A stretch of 44,849 bases of DNA, taken from positions 1-44,849 of the forward strand of contig NZ_JALHLE010000030.1 in NCBI RefSeq assembly GCF_022832385.1, given 5' to 3'. Origin of the DNA: Novosphingobium album (ex Hu et al. 2023). Its GTDB lineage: Bacteria > Pseudomonadota > Alphaproteobacteria > Sphingomonadales > Sphingomonadaceae. The notes beneath the pieces are model-generated. The model worked only from the letters and a program-made list of their open reading frames with translations, ran no database searches and was not told the DNA's origin. The translations under genes and the position numbers were made by a program. This document shows, piece by piece, positions 1-8,891 of the stretch (positions are counted from its first letter, which is position 1; every line of letters begins with the position of its first letter).

Positions 1-756
1 ACCGACGATAAGCCGTTCCTGCATCGCCGGGGGCGTTACTACTATCTGTCCTGGGGATCCTATTACGCGATCGGGGAATCGCCCTATGGCCCGTTTGAGT
101 GCAAGGGGCCGTTGTTCTTCGCGGAAAATGCCGATCCCGAATTCCTCGACGATTCCGCCGTCGTGCAACTGGAGGCCGCTTACAGGCCGCGTGACTGGCT
201 GAATTTCGACCGTCACGGCTCATTCTTTGAATTTCGCGGCCAGTGGTATTTTGCCTGCAACGACCAGTCGCAGCCGGGAAGCGGTCCGTTTTTCCGCAAT
301 TCGGTGATCTGTCATGTACATTACCGCGATAACGGCGAGATCATGCCGCTCCGGCTTACGCGCGTCGGGGTGGGCCAGGACCATGCCCGGCGCGGTATCG
401 CGGCGTGTGACTTTTTCGAGGCGGACTTGGCACGCGTGGAGGAGTGCGGCGATGCTCTGTGCGTTCGCTTTCAGGCCGGCGGATACGCCTGCTATCCCAA
501 CACGCGGTGTCTAGCAGCGGCGGCAACAGCGGTGGCGATCCTGCCTGGCGAGCATGGCAGTTCTGGCACACTGGAAATTCGCCGTGCACGGCCTGACGGC
601 CCCTTGCTGGGCTCAATCGCCCTGAGTGATCGCGGTATCGCGCCGGACGGATATCGCACCCGGCTGTCTTCGGTGCGGGAGAACGAGGATTTGTGTCTGG
701 TTCTGCAGGGCGCCGACGGCGTTGAAGCTGCCATCGAAAAGATCGTGTTCTTTTGA
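1..756 (+). CDS. GH43 family glycosidase, 3' part (5' end outside window)
   Basis: The frame is open from the first base, so the gene begins upstream; 251 residues are visible. The opening part (HRRGRYYYLSWGSYYAIGESP) reads like the beta-propeller strands that follow the catalytic acid in GH43 enzymes (beta-xylosidases and alpha-L-arabinofuranosidases). A later HGSFFEFRGQWYFACND segment supplies the conserved His of the fifth blade. After about residue 130 the sequence changes to a beta-rich segment that ends IEKIVFF and resembles a CBM6-type carbohydrate-binding module (inferred). The catalytic Asp and Glu residues lie mostly outside the window, so the sugar specificity is open. The GH3 gene follows 69 bases downstream on the same strand, consistent with joint work on a xylose-, arabinose- or glucose-containing glycan or glycoside. 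The family call is fairly sure; the activity is not. Confidence 0.75.
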   Translation, partial: TDDKPFLHRRGRYYYLSWGSYYAIGESPYGPFECKGPLFFAENADPEFLDDSAVVQLEAAYRPRDWLNFDRHGSFFEFRGQWYFACNDQSQPGSGPFFRNSVICHVHYRDNGEIMPLRLTRVGVGQDHARRGIAACDFFEADLARVEECGDALCVRFQAGGYACYPNTRCLAAAATAVAILPGEHGSSGTLEIRRARPDGPLLGSIALSDRGIAPDGYRTRLSSVRENEDLCLVLQGADGVEAAIEKIVFF

Positions 757-825
757 ACGGCGTTCTGCAGAAACGTCTGTATCCGATTGATATAAAATTA
801 GAATAAATTCCTGGAGTGCAACATC

Positions 826-3108
826 ATGTCAGACTTCCAAATGTCCCGGCGCAGTTCGCTTATGGCGGTTGGTTTGGCCGGGGCGTGGATGGCCAGTCCG
901 CTGCGCGCTGCGATGCGGTCCCATGATTCAGCCGCAGCGCCTGCCTTTATTGATGCATTGATCGCCAGGATGACGCTGGAGGAAAAGGCGGGCCAGCTCA
1001 CACTCAATCCCGCAGCCATGCGGGTCGATGCTGCAGCTGCAGCGAACCCGAAAGAAGCGCAGCAGAAGTTCGAGGTGCAGCTGGCCGAGGCCGTGGCGGG
1101 CAAGCTGACCGGCGTTTTCAACGGCAGCGGCGCGGTCATGGCGAAGCGGATGCAAACCGCCGTCATGCGCGACTCCCGGCTGAAGATTCCGCTGATTTTC
1201 GCAGCTGACGTCATACACGGCTATCGAACCGTATTTCCTGTCCCGGTGGGGGAGGCGGCGAGCTTCGAACCGTCCCTCGCCGAGCGAACCGCGCGGGCGA
1301 CAGCGGTTGAGGCTGCCGCTGCGGGCCTCGACTGGACCTTCGCCCCGATGGTCGACATTGCCCGAGACCAGCGCTGGGGCAGGGTCATGGAAGGCGCCGG
1401 AGAGGACGTGCGGCTCGGCTGCCTGTTCGCGGCAGCGCGTGTTCGCGGGTTCCAGGGCGACGATCTCACAGCCGATAATGCGATGCTGGCCTGCGCGAAG
1501 CATTTCGCCGCCTACGGCGCGCCCGAAGGCGGCCTCGACTATAATGGCGCCGATATCTCGGAGCGCACGCTGCGCGAAATCTACCTGCCGCCGTTTCGCG
1601 CGGCCTTCGACGCCGGCGCCCTGACGGCGATGTCGTCGTTCAACGCGATCGGCGGGGTGCCGGCGAGTGCGAACAAATGGTTGTTGACCGATTTGCTGCG
1701 CGGGGAATGGCACTTTCCCGGCATCGTCGTGTCTGACTACAAGAGTGACGAGGAACTGATTGTCCACGGTGTGGCGAAAGATGGGAAGGATGCCGCCCGC
1801 CTCGCGTTTCTGGCCGGTGTCGACATGAGCATGGCCAGCAATCTCTATGCTCTCCACCTTCCGGATCTTGTGCGCGAAGGTGCGGTCCCTGCAGACCTGC
1901 TCGATGCTTCGGTGCGGCGCGTGCTGATGCTCAAGGCCAGGATCGGCCTGTTCGACGATCCCTTCCGGCGCATCGACCCGGCCCGCGAAAAGGCGCGTTC
2001 CCGCTTGCCCGGCGCGATGGCGCTGGCGCGCGAGGCGGGTTGCAAGTCCATCGTGATGCTCAAGAACGACGGCGGCACGCTGCCGCTGAAGAAATCCGCC
2101 AGGGTGGCGCTGATCGGACCGTTCGCCTCAGGCGCACACGATCTGATCGGTGGATGGGCTGTTTTTGCCAGCGATGGCGAGGCGGTGGATCTGGCAACCG
2201 GAATGCGCGCCGCGGGCGGCAATATCACCGTTGTGGAAGGGTGCGGTGTAAACGAGGTCCGGCCCGGCCAGTTGGAGGAGGCCCTGGACGTCGCCAGGGA
2301 TGCGGAAGTTGTCGTCCTGTCCCTTGGCGAGAACCAGAGCATGTCCGGAGAGGCCGCCTCGCGCACGGAGATAGTGCTACCGGCCGCGCAGCAGGAGCTT
2401 GCACAGGCCGTTGCCGCGCTTGGCAAGCCGACCGTCGTGGTATTGCGGAATGGGCGCGCCCTGGCGCTCGAAGGCGCGGTCCTCGATGTCCAGGCCATTC
2501 TGGTAAGCTGGTTTCTGGGAACGCAAAGCGGACACAGCATTGCCGATGTCCTCTATGGCAGCCATGGTCCCGCAGGCCGTCTGCCGATGAGTTTCCCGTT
2601 CAGGAGCGGGCAGGAGCCTTACCACTACGATCATGCCAGCACGGGGCGGCCTCAGCCGGAAGGGCCGATCAGAAAGCATCGGACGAACTATCTGGATACA
2701 CCGCATGCTGCGCTCTTCCCGTTTGGCCATGGCCTGACCTTCGGGGCACCGGTCTATTCCGATTTTGCGATGGATGGTCCGGTGCTGTCGTGGCACGGAA
2801 TGCTGCAGGTATCGGCGAAGATCACGAACACGGGCGGCAGAGCCTGCGAGGAAGTGGTACAGTGTTATGTCCACGATAATGTCGCGCGCGTTACACCGCC
2901 CGTCCGCAAGCTGATCGGTTTCCAGAAGGTGGCTCTCGGGCCCGGCGAGAGCAGGACCGTTCGGTTCGATCTGCAGCGGAACCAGCTCGAATATGTTGGC
3001 CCGGACAACACGATCGCCATCGAGCCGGGAGAATTCCGTGTCTGGATCGCCCCATCCGCCCAGGATGATGGTGCCAGCGGCACCTTTACGCTCACCACAC
3101 CAGGCTGA
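826..3108 (+). CDS. bglX: GH3 beta-glucosidase, Tat-exported (BglX-like)
   Basis: A 760-residue glycoside hydrolase family 3 enzyme, predicted to release terminal beta-glucosyl (or xylosyl) residues in the periplasm. The N-terminus has a twin-arginine signal (SRRSSLMAVGLAG, then an Ala-rich stretch up to about residue 30), so export is probably folded and Tat-dependent. The N-terminal TIM barrel spans about residues 40-370. The nucleophile is D304 in the SDY motif. The second alpha/beta domain carries the likely acid/base E509 in SGEAASR, the BglX pattern. A fibronectin type III-like domain ends the protein (about 660-755). The ATG at 826 is preceded by GGAG at a suitable distance. With the GH43 gene upstream it forms a probable operon, and the TBDR on the other side points towards it. 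The family is clear; the natural substrate is not. Confidence 0.9.
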   Translation: MSDFQMSRRSSLMAVGLAGAWMASPLRAAMRSHDSAAAPAFIDALIARMTLEEKAGQLTLNPAAMRVDAAAAANPKEAQQKFEVQLAEAVAGKLTGVFNGSGAVMAKRMQTAVMRDSRLKIPLIFAADVIHGYRTVFPVPVGEAASFEPSLAERTARATAVEAAAAGLDWTFAPMVDIARDQRWGRVMEGAGEDVRLGCLFAAARVRGFQGDDLTADNAMLACAKHFAAYGAPEGGLDYNGADISERTLREIYLPPFRAAFDAGALTAMSSFNAIGGVPASANKWLLTDLLRGEWHFPGIVVSDYKSDEELIVHGVAKDGKDAARLAFLAGVDMSMASNLYALHLPDLVREGAVPADLLDASVRRVLMLKARIGLFDDPFRRIDPAREKARSRLPGAMALAREAGCKSIVMLKNDGGTLPLKKSARVALIGPFASGAHDLIGGWAVFASDGEAVDLATGMRAAGGNITVVEGCGVNEVRPGQLEEALDVARDAEVVVLSLGENQSMSGEAASRTEIVLPAAQQELAQAVAALGKPTVVVLRNGRALALEGAVLDVQAILVSWFLGTQSGHSIADVLYGSHGPAGRLPMSFPFRSGQEPYHYDHASTGRPQPEGPIRKHRTNYLDTPHAALFPFGHGLTFGAPVYSDFAMDGPVLSWHGMLQVSAKITNTGGRACEEVVQCYVHDNVARVTPPVRKLIGFQKVALGPGESRTVRFDLQRNQLEYVGPDNTIAIEPGEFRVWIAPSAQDDGASGTFTLTTPG

Positions 3109-3192
3109 GGGCAGGTTCCTGTCTTTCCTGCCCTTTCCGGTTTCGAACGAGGTCAATGAAGGTCGTACTGAAAGGCGAACGACAACAATGAA

Positions 3193-3229
3193 AACGCCCC
3201 GCCATCGAATGTCTCGATAGCGGGGCGTT
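3193..3229. terminator. Hairpin terminator between convergent GH3 and TBDR genes
   Basis: The arms AACGCCCCGC (3193-3202) and GCGGGGCGTT (3220-3229) pair perfectly. After one mismatch a second ATCGA/TCGAT stem continues inside. On the minus strand the stem is followed by TTTTCATTGTTG, a short T-rich tail, so it best fits an intrinsic terminator for the TBDR transcript. On the plus strand no T-run follows, but the hairpin may still help end the GH3 message. Confidence 0.6.
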
Positions 3230-3254
3230 CTCGTGGGAGAGGACAGAGTTCAGG

Positions 3255-5987
3255 TCAGAATTTCGTCCTGAGGCCAACCCTGACGAGGCGGCCGAGGGTT
3301 CCGGCAGCGGGGTAGCCGCTGGTGCCCTGCGCCGAGTTCCATGGCGGAGACACGTCGAACACATTGTCGACACCGAACTCCAGCTGGTTGCTTTCGTTAC
3401 CGGCGATGCTGCCCAGATCAAGCGTGCCGGACAGGTTGAACACCGTGAAGGAGCCGATCTTGGTCTGGCCCACCGTGCCTGGCGGGATATCGTAGCCGCC
3501 GCTGTAGGTCATCGACACGCGCACCGTGGCAGGACCCGCAGTCGCGCCTGCGCTGGCCCGGAAGCCAAAGGGTGACGTCTGGGGATTGACAACCTTGCCG
3601 TCCAGATAGTCCACGAAGGGGGCCGTCGGTGTGGGTGCAATCTTCTTTTCCAGAATGTAGCTGCCGCCGATTTCGGCAAAGACTGTGCCGAACGAGACGA
3701 AGCGGTTGTAGCTCACCTGGAAGTCGAGGCCGCTGATCTTCTCTACGCCGAAATTGCCGCGGCGGGCGTCGATCAGAGTGGAGATGACGGTGCCCGACGA
3801 GAAGATGTCGGCGACACTGTTGATGCCTGCGCCGGGCTGGAAGTTGCCCGCTCCGAGCGTGTCCTGGATCATCTGGACTTGGGACTGGGTGCAGGCGCCA
3901 TTGGCCGATGCCGAATACTGCGCATAGCCGACGCCGCAAAGCGCGTAAGGCGTGGCCGAGGCAAATGCACTGCCGCCGTATGCGGCGAGGGCCTGGCTGA
4001 TGATGTTCGTCAACTTGGTGTGCCAGTAGGTGGCGCTGACTGCCAGGCCGGAAACGGCCTTGGGCGTCCAGTCGAAGCCGAGCGAGTAGGTCTTGCCCTT
4101 CATCGGCTTCAGATTGAGACCGGTGCCTGCCACGTACATCTTGATCACGCCTGGTGCGACCGGAATGACCTGCAGGATGTTCGCGTTGAGGCCGCTGTCG
4201 GCGAGGCTGGCCGCCGTGAACGTGGTCTGGTAGTTGGCCCGCAGAAGCAGGTCGTTGACCGGGCGGTAATTCACGCCGAAGCGCGGATTGAAGGTGCTGC
4301 CGAAGTCGCTGTAGTGGTCATAACGGCCGGCGATGGCGATATCGAGCGACCTCAGGCCGGGCTGGGCGTTGTCTGCCCCGAAGATCGGGATGTAGAGTTC
4401 GCCATAGAGGGCTTCGACTTTCCGCGAGCTGTCGAGATAGGTCGTCGAGGACGTGCCGATCGGGCCGCGCCGCGTTTCGGTTTCCAGCTTCTGACGCAGC
4501 AGTTCGCCGCCAACCGCGAGCTTCACATCGCCGCCGGGCAGGGTGAACAGCGACCCGTCCGCAGAAACCTGTGCGCTCTTCAGCGTGTTCACGCCGTAGT
4601 AGTTGTTCTCGAAATTGGCCACCGAGCCGATCAGCGCGGATGACATCTGCGCTGTGTCGTAGGGATTGACATTGGTCGGGGTGATCAGGGCCGTAGAGAC
4701 CACGTTGCGGGAATGAATATCCGCACGACTGTACCCGTAAATGAAGTTGGTGCTGACCTTCCAGTTGCCATCAACGTCGTAGGACAGGCCCGGCGAGACC
4801 TGCCAGCTCGTCAGCTCCTGCGGGCTTTCGCGGTTCAGGCCAAGCGCGTTGGCATAGCTGAAAGCCACTGTCTGCGACGTTTCGCCATCGACAGGGTGGA
4901 AATACGGGTTGGTCGCGTCGATCGTGACCTGCGTGCCCAGGGCGTTCAGATCGGTGTAGAACGACGATTCACGGCGGGAATAGAAGCCATCGACGGTGAA
5001 TTTCAGGCTCGGCGTGATTTCCTGTTCGATATAGCTGAACACGTTTACGCGGCGCTGCTTGGGCACCAGGCTGCTGTTGGCGTTCGGCTCGCACTTCGGC
5101 CGTTCGCTGAGGGCCGAGAAATCGGGTGCGGCGTAGGCGGTTCCGTTCACCGTGAACGAGCCGTAGGGGCAGAACGCCTGACGGTAGTCGGCGCCGCCGA
5201 AGCGTGTGTAATCGACGCTGGTCCACGACCTGTGCTTGTTCAGCAGGGCATTGTTGTTCGAGAAGTTGACGCTGACCAGCGCGCTGCCCGTATCCCAGGT
5301 CTTGCCAGCGGTGATCGTGGCGACGTTCGCGTGATAGTGATCGGCCTGGTTGGTCTGCAGGTGCACTTCGAGACCGTCGAAACGCTTTTTCGTCACGAAG
5401 TTGATCACGCCGCCGACGGCGTCCGAACCATAAGCGGAAGAGCCGCCGTCAGGCATGACCTGAACCGAACCGATGATGTCGGAGGGAATGGAGTTGGGAT
5501 CGACGTCGGACGAGCCATAGCCGGTGAACACGACCCGGTGGCCGTTGAACAGGACCAGCGTGGCGGTGCCGCCCGAAGCGTTGCCGGCCGAGTTGCCGAA
5601 GCCGCGCAGGCCAAGGCGCGGTACCGTATTGACTTCACCACCCGAGCCAACCGCGAGTGTGTTGAACGTAGGCAGCTGCGAAATGGTCTGGTTCAGCAGT
5701 TGCGTGGCGTCGGTCGCGCCTGTCGCCTTGATCTGCTCGTCGGATACGGTGACGAGGTTGCTTCCTGTCGGCGCGGCCAGTCCGCGAATGCGCGTGCCCG
5801 TGACGATGATATCCGAGGTGTCGGCCTTCGCAGGCTGACGATCGGTTTTCTGATCGCCAGAAGTGGATTGATCCTCGCTCGCCTGCGCGAAGGCAGGTCC
5901 GGCCAGGCCGACCGCCAAAATCCCGGTCAAAGCTGTCGTGAACAACGCCCGATTGCGATGTGAAACCTTGCGTATGCAACTCTTCAT
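3255..5987 (-). CDS. TonB-dependent outer-membrane receptor
   Basis: A 910-residue TBDR. It has a Sec signal peptide (hydrophobic LFTTALTGILAVGLAG, cleavage near AFA-Q at about residue 34), then a TonB-box-like DIIVTGTRI. The plug domain runs about 60-190, with VQVMPDGGSSAYGSDAVGGVINFVTKK, the classic end of the plug. The rest is a long 22-strand barrel ending in the aromatic residue F (LVRVGLRTKF). Such receptors import scarce or bulky substrates into the periplasm using TonB energy. The start is chosen because GGGAGG lies a few bases upstream of the ATG. It lies between the GH3/GH43 genes and the P450/SDR operon, so the ligand could be an oligosaccharide or a glycoside; the sequence does not decide. 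The 5' leader has a C/G-rich hairpin (6025-6043). Confidence 0.9.
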   Translation of the reverse strand: MKSCIRKVSHRNRALFTTALTGILAVGLAGPAFAQASEDQSTSGDQKTDRQPAKADTSDIIVTGTRIRGLAAPTGSNLVTVSDEQIKATGATDATQLLNQTISQLPTFNTLAVGSGGEVNTVPRLGLRGFGNSAGNASGGTATLVLFNGHRVVFTGYGSSDVDPNSIPSDIIGSVQVMPDGGSSAYGSDAVGGVINFVTKKRFDGLEVHLQTNQADHYHANVATITAGKTWDTGSALVSVNFSNNNALLNKHRSWTSVDYTRFGGADYRQAFCPYGSFTVNGTAYAAPDFSALSERPKCEPNANSSLVPKQRRVNVFSYIEQEITPSLKFTVDGFYSRRESSFYTDLNALGTQVTIDATNPYFHPVDGETSQTVAFSYANALGLNRESPQELTSWQVSPGLSYDVDGNWKVSTNFIYGYSRADIHSRNVVSTALITPTNVNPYDTAQMSSALIGSVANFENNYYGVNTLKSAQVSADGSLFTLPGGDVKLAVGGELLRQKLETETRRGPIGTSSTTYLDSSRKVEALYGELYIPIFGADNAQPGLRSLDIAIAGRYDHYSDFGSTFNPRFGVNYRPVNDLLLRANYQTTFTAASLADSGLNANILQVIPVAPGVIKMYVAGTGLNLKPMKGKTYSLGFDWTPKAVSGLAVSATYWHTKLTNIISQALAAYGGSAFASATPYALCGVGYAQYSASANGACTQSQVQMIQDTLGAGNFQPGAGINSVADIFSSGTVISTLIDARRGNFGVEKISGLDFQVSYNRFVSFGTVFAEIGGSYILEKKIAPTPTAPFVDYLDGKVVNPQTSPFGFRASAGATAGPATVRVSMTYSGGYDIPPGTVGQTKIGSFTVFNLSGTLDLGSIAGNESNQLEFGVDNVFDVSPPWNSAQGTSGYPAAGTLGRLVRVGLRTKF

Positions 5988-6417
5988 AGCACCCTCCCAA
6001 ATGAATTCTCATGGGGTGCGTTCGGCCCCCCTTGGGGAGGGGCGCTATCCCTGTGTAACCGTCTCGTCAACTTTTATATGATAAATTGAGTGATTGGAGA
6101 TGATTGAGTATGACGCTATATAATTACGACAAAAATCACTTAAATGACATTATTACAACTAGTTATGTGATGCTGTGGGGGTGGTTGTGATTGAAGTGTG
6201 ATTGAAACGTATTGCTTCTTGTGTCGTGTCTGCCTTGGTCGGAATCGACCGGTCGAGCAGGAGTCGGGGCTTCGTAGACTCGAGGCATCGGCACACATTG
6301 CAGCAGGGGTGTCGATCCATTCAGGCGGCTCTTTCGAGCTGTCATTTTTGGGAACTGCCGGATGCCGGAGCGCGGCATCAACGGGCTCGATTGCGTCCTT
6401 CCGCCAAGAATCTGGAT
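5988..6417. other. AT-rich intergenic region, promoter area of the TBDR
   Basis: No convincing gene was found here. Positions 6060-6180 are strikingly AT-rich against a high-GC background and probably hold the promoter of the minus-strand TBDR, although no single -35/-10 pair stands out. A GC-rich imperfect hairpin (6025-6043; GCCCC against GGGGC with a further two pairs) lies in the presumed leader, about 40 bases before the start codon. Open frames across 6140-6545 have no family resemblance and no start context. Confidence 0.5.
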
Positions 6418-6453
6418 CTGCACCCGGATCAGATCGACCTGACCCGGGTGCAG
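6418..6453 (-). terminator. Hairpin after the catabolic operon
   Basis: CTGCACCCGG (6418-6427) and CCGGGTGCAG (6444-6453) pair perfectly. One mismatch is followed by an inner TCAG/CTGA stem with a 6-base loop. It lies about 50 bases after the stop of the last gene of the minus-strand operon. No T-run follows, so it may be a terminator that needs help or an mRNA 3'-end stabiliser. Confidence 0.4.
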
Positions 6454-6504
6454 GCAGCACGCGACTACGTTGTGATGCGGCCAGGAGGCCGCAACCGAGC
6501 AAGT

Positions 6505-7245
6505 TCAGGCAAGTTGCGCGGTTTGTGCTCCGTCGATCGGAATGATCGCACCGCTGATGAACTTTGCGCGGTCCGAAACGAGGAATGCCGCCAGTTCGGC
6601 CACTTCCTCTGTGTGTCCGAAACGGCCCGCAGGAATGGAGGCCATGAGCTGGCTGGAAAGCTCTTGAGGCATTTGCGCGAAAGCCTCTGTTCTGATTGTC
6701 CCTGGAGCAATGACGTTGGCGCGAATGCCGCTGAGAGCGTTTTCAAGCGCCGCAGCCTTCGTGATCGCGACAACCCCGGCTTTTCCAGCGGAATACAGTC
6801 CCCAGTTTCGCGTTGCGCCGAAGGCAGCAACGGAGGCCCAGTTGAGGATCACACCGCCGCCGCTTGCGGTCATGGCGCGAATGGCGTGCTTGGTGCCATG
6901 GATGACTCCGCGCAGGTCGACGTCCAGCATGGCATCGTAGTCCGTCATTTCGGCATCGGCGAGAAGGCCGGGAATGCCAAAGCCCGCCACATTGAGGACG
7001 GCGTCGAGACGCCCGAAGTGTGCGGCCGCTTTCGCGATCATGGCCTCTACCTGGATCTCGTCGCGCACGTCGCAGCGATAGGGCAGGACGGCGTCCGGGA
7101 ACAAATCTGCAAGTTCCGCCTCGGCTCCGCTGATGTCTGCTGCCACGACTTTCGCGCCGCGGCTGGCGAACAGGCTGGCCGTCGCGCGGCCCATTCCCGC
7201 GCCGGCACCGGTTATAACGGCAACCTTGCCGCTCAATTCGTTCAT
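6505..7245 (-). CDS. SDR family NAD(P)-dependent oxidoreductase
   Basis: A 246-residue classical short-chain dehydrogenase. The nucleotide-binding motif is TGAGAGMG near residue 13. The usual NNAG appears as NVAG. The catalytic Ser lies in NWASVAAF and the Tyr/Lys pair in YSAGK. It should oxidise or reduce a hydroxyl or ketone group with NAD(P). The ATG at 7245 is preferred over an upstream in-frame start because GGAAGG precedes it and the protein then starts MNELSGKVAVITG, normal for the family. It is the last gene of the minus-strand catabolic operon, about 120 bases after the SnoaL-like gene. Substrate unknown; by context an intermediate made by the P450 gene of the same operon. Confidence 0.85.
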   Translation of the reverse strand: MNELSGKVAVITGAGAGMGRATASLFASRGAKVVAADISGAEAELADLFPDAVLPYRCDVRDEIQVEAMIAKAAAHFGRLDAVLNVAGFGIPGLLADAEMTDYDAMLDVDLRGVIHGTKHAIRAMTASGGGVILNWASVAAFGATRNWGLYSAGKAGVVAITKAAALENALSGIRANVIAPGTIRTEAFAQMPQELSSQLMASIPAGRFGHTEEVAELAAFLVSDRAKFISGAIIPIDGAQTAQLA

Positions 7246-7362
7246 ACCCGTCCTTCCAAGCTTGCTTTGCCGGCCGGCGTGATGCGCTCTGGTAAGGATC
7301 ACGGATCGCTATGCGCCGGGGGCCTTACACTTGTCCGGCGCATCGACCGGATTTCCCCACTC

Positions 7363-7923
7363 TTACCAGCGCGCGCCGGCGCCGCCGATCACGTAAGGCC
7401 GATGATACGAGAGATCCTCGCGATCGCGCGTTCCCTTCAGGAAGCCCTTGACCGGGGGCCTGTGAAGCCAGGAGGCGTCGCCTTCCATGGCGGTCTCGAC
7501 CGTCGACCGGCGCCACAGGATGCGCCATACACCGTCACGCTTTTCCAGTTGGTCGAGGTAGCGGCCTGCCGCCATCGTGCAAACCGAGCCGTCATGAGAG
7601 AGCATCGTGCCCACGACGTAGGTCTCGCAATAGGCGGTGTCCCCGTCGATTTCGCAGCTGTGATTGGCGAGGTTGTGCTGGTTGACCGAGAAAGCCCCGG
7701 CATGGCCCTTGTTGGCGATGTCTGGGTATTCGGTAGCCGGGAAGGGGACGGGGCCATGCTCATCCGCACCTTCGGGCCAATAGCAACTCGCGATCAATTC
7801 GCTGTCGTGGCGGTCGCGTCCGCGGGATTCGCGGACGATCACGTCGAGAATATCTTGCCTGTCCTGCAAGTGCCGCAGCTGGGCGCGCAGCGCCTCCAGT
7901 TCCTTTTTCACGTCTTCGTCCAC
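7363..7923 (-). CDS. SnoaL-like (NTF2-fold) isomerase/dehydratase-type protein
   Basis: About 186 residues with the pattern of SnoaL-like alpha+beta barrel proteins of the group that includes LinA dehydrochlorinase and BaiE bile-acid 7-alpha-dehydratase. It opens with a helix (LRHLQDRQDILDVIVRESRGRDRHD), followed by a YWPEGADEHG segment, then NQHNLANHSCEIDGDTAYCETYVVG and RDGVWRILWRR. An Asp in the first helix region and a His in NQHNLANH are candidates for the catalytic dyad of this superfamily. The start is placed at GTG 7923 because AGGGAGAAGGAC lies directly upstream; the ATG at 7938 has no clear ribosome site. A promoter-like sequence precedes the gene. Its role is probably a dehydration, isomerisation or cyclisation step on a hydroxylated intermediate, but that is inferred from fold and neighbours. 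Confidence 0.75.
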   Translation of the reverse strand: MDEDVKKELEALRAQLRHLQDRQDILDVIVRESRGRDRHDSELIASCYWPEGADEHGPVPFPATEYPDIANKGHAGAFSVNQHNLANHSCEIDGDTAYCETYVVGTMLSHDGSVCTMAAGRYLDQLEKRDGVWRILWRRSTVETAMEGDASWLHRPPVKGFLKGTRDREDLSYHRPYVIGGAGARW

Positions 7924-7955
7924 GTCCTTCTCCCTCATCTTGGCGCTGCGGCACC

Positions 7956-7984
7956 CTGCTAATCAAACGACGAACGGCGTTCAA
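7956..7984 (-). promoter_or_regulatory. Candidate internal promoter of the SnoaL-like gene
   Basis: On the minus strand TTGAAC (7984-7979) and TAGCAG (7961-7956) are separated by exactly 17 bases, about 33 bases upstream of the proposed start codon. The -10 overlaps GCTAATC (7958-7964), which matches one half of the dyad in front of the TauD gene. The 140-base gap and hairpin just upstream make a separate promoter reasonable. The -10 match is only moderate. Confidence 0.35.
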
Positions 7985-8026
7985 GCGGGGCGATCGCGCA
8001 TATCAGCCTCGCGCTTTTATTGGGTG

Positions 8027-8059
8027 TGGCGGGACTCATGTCTGGCCGTTGTCCCGCCA
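8027..8059 (-). terminator. Intercistronic hairpin inside the catabolic operon
   Basis: TGGCGGGAC (8027-8035) and GTCCCGCCA (8051-8059) form a perfect 9-bp stem with a 15-base loop, 19 bases after the stop codon of the 8079-8846 SDR. No U-tract follows on the minus strand, so it may be a partial terminator or an mRNA-processing or stabilising element that sets different levels for the upstream and downstream genes. Confidence 0.45.
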
Positions 8060-8078
8060 AGGATAAGCGATTGCTCTG

Positions 8079-8846
8079 TTACAACGACATCCCGCCGCTG
8101 ATTTCGATGTTCTGGCCGGTGACGTAGTTCATTTGCGGCGACACCAGAGAACGAACGACGCCTGAGAATTCAGACGGAACGCCGATGCGACCCAGCGGTG
8201 TAATCGACATCAGGTGCTGCTTGAGCTGTTCGTTTTCGCGCAGATCGGCATTGGCATCCGATTCGATCATTCCGGGCGTGATGCAGTTCACCGTGATGTT
8301 GCGCGGCCCGAGTTCCTTGGCCACGACTTTGGTGAGCGTCTCGATCGCGGACTTCGCACAGGCATAGATCACATAGTCCGGCAGGGCATTGCGCGCGCCG
8401 AGCGAGCTTACGAAGATGACGCGGCCGCCATCGCGCAGGCGCGGTTTAAGGACCTTCGTGGCGAAAAACGCGCCGCTGAAATTGGTCGAAAGGACCTGGT
8501 TGAAGATTTCCGGCGTGGTGGTGTCCAGGGAGTGGACGGGGCCGCCGCCGGCATTGTTGACAAGGATGTCCAGGCCATTGCTGCCAGTGCGCTTTGTCAG
8601 TTCTTCATCAAGCGCGGCGGCCATTTCCTCCGCTGCCTCGAAGCTGCCCTGCGGGCTCTTGATCAGGAATGCCTTGCCGCCGGCGGATTCGATCGCCTGC
8701 AGCGTATCCTGCGCAGCCTTGTCGTTGCTCGCGTAGTTGATCGCGACCAGCGCACCGCAAGCCGCCAGGTCTTCGGCCGTGGCCCGGCCCAATCCGCGCG
8801 AGGCGCCGGTGACGAGGGCTGTCTTGCCTTCCAGAAATTTTTCCAT
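8079..8846 (-). CDS. SDR family oxidoreductase (FabG-like)
   Basis: A 255-residue classical SDR with all standard motifs: TGASRGLG near residue 14, LVNNAGGG, catalytic Ser in FVSSLGA, YACAK for the Tyr/Lys pair, and the C-terminal VTGQNIEISGG signature. A few residues inserted around KSPQGSFEAAEEM resemble SDRs in which the second strand is followed by a longer loop. AAGGA lies upstream of the ATG. The gene sits 45 bases downstream of the small NTF2-like gene in the same minus-strand operon. It probably oxidises a secondary alcohol of the operon's substrate; the substrate itself cannot be deduced. Confidence 0.85.
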   Translation of the reverse strand: MEKFLEGKTALVTGASRGLGRATAEDLAACGALVAINYASNDKAAQDTLQAIESAGGKAFLIKSPQGSFEAAEEMAAALDEELTKRTGSNGLDILVNNAGGGPVHSLDTTTPEIFNQVLSTNFSGAFFATKVLKPRLRDGGRVIFVSSLGARNALPDYVIYACAKSAIETLTKVVAKELGPRNITVNCITPGMIESDANADLRENEQLKQHLMSITPLGRIGVPSEFSGVVRSLVSPQMNYVTGQNIEISGGMSL

Positions 8847-8891
8847 CTCAGGTCCTTGTTGATTTGTGCAAGCGGTCGAATGAGCGCGTTC

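Noticed and set aside
6202..7962. A 586-codon plus-strand frame opposite the SDR and SnoaL-like genes
   Set aside because: Same cause: it mirrors real genes on the other strand and begins in a non-coding gap without a ribosome site.
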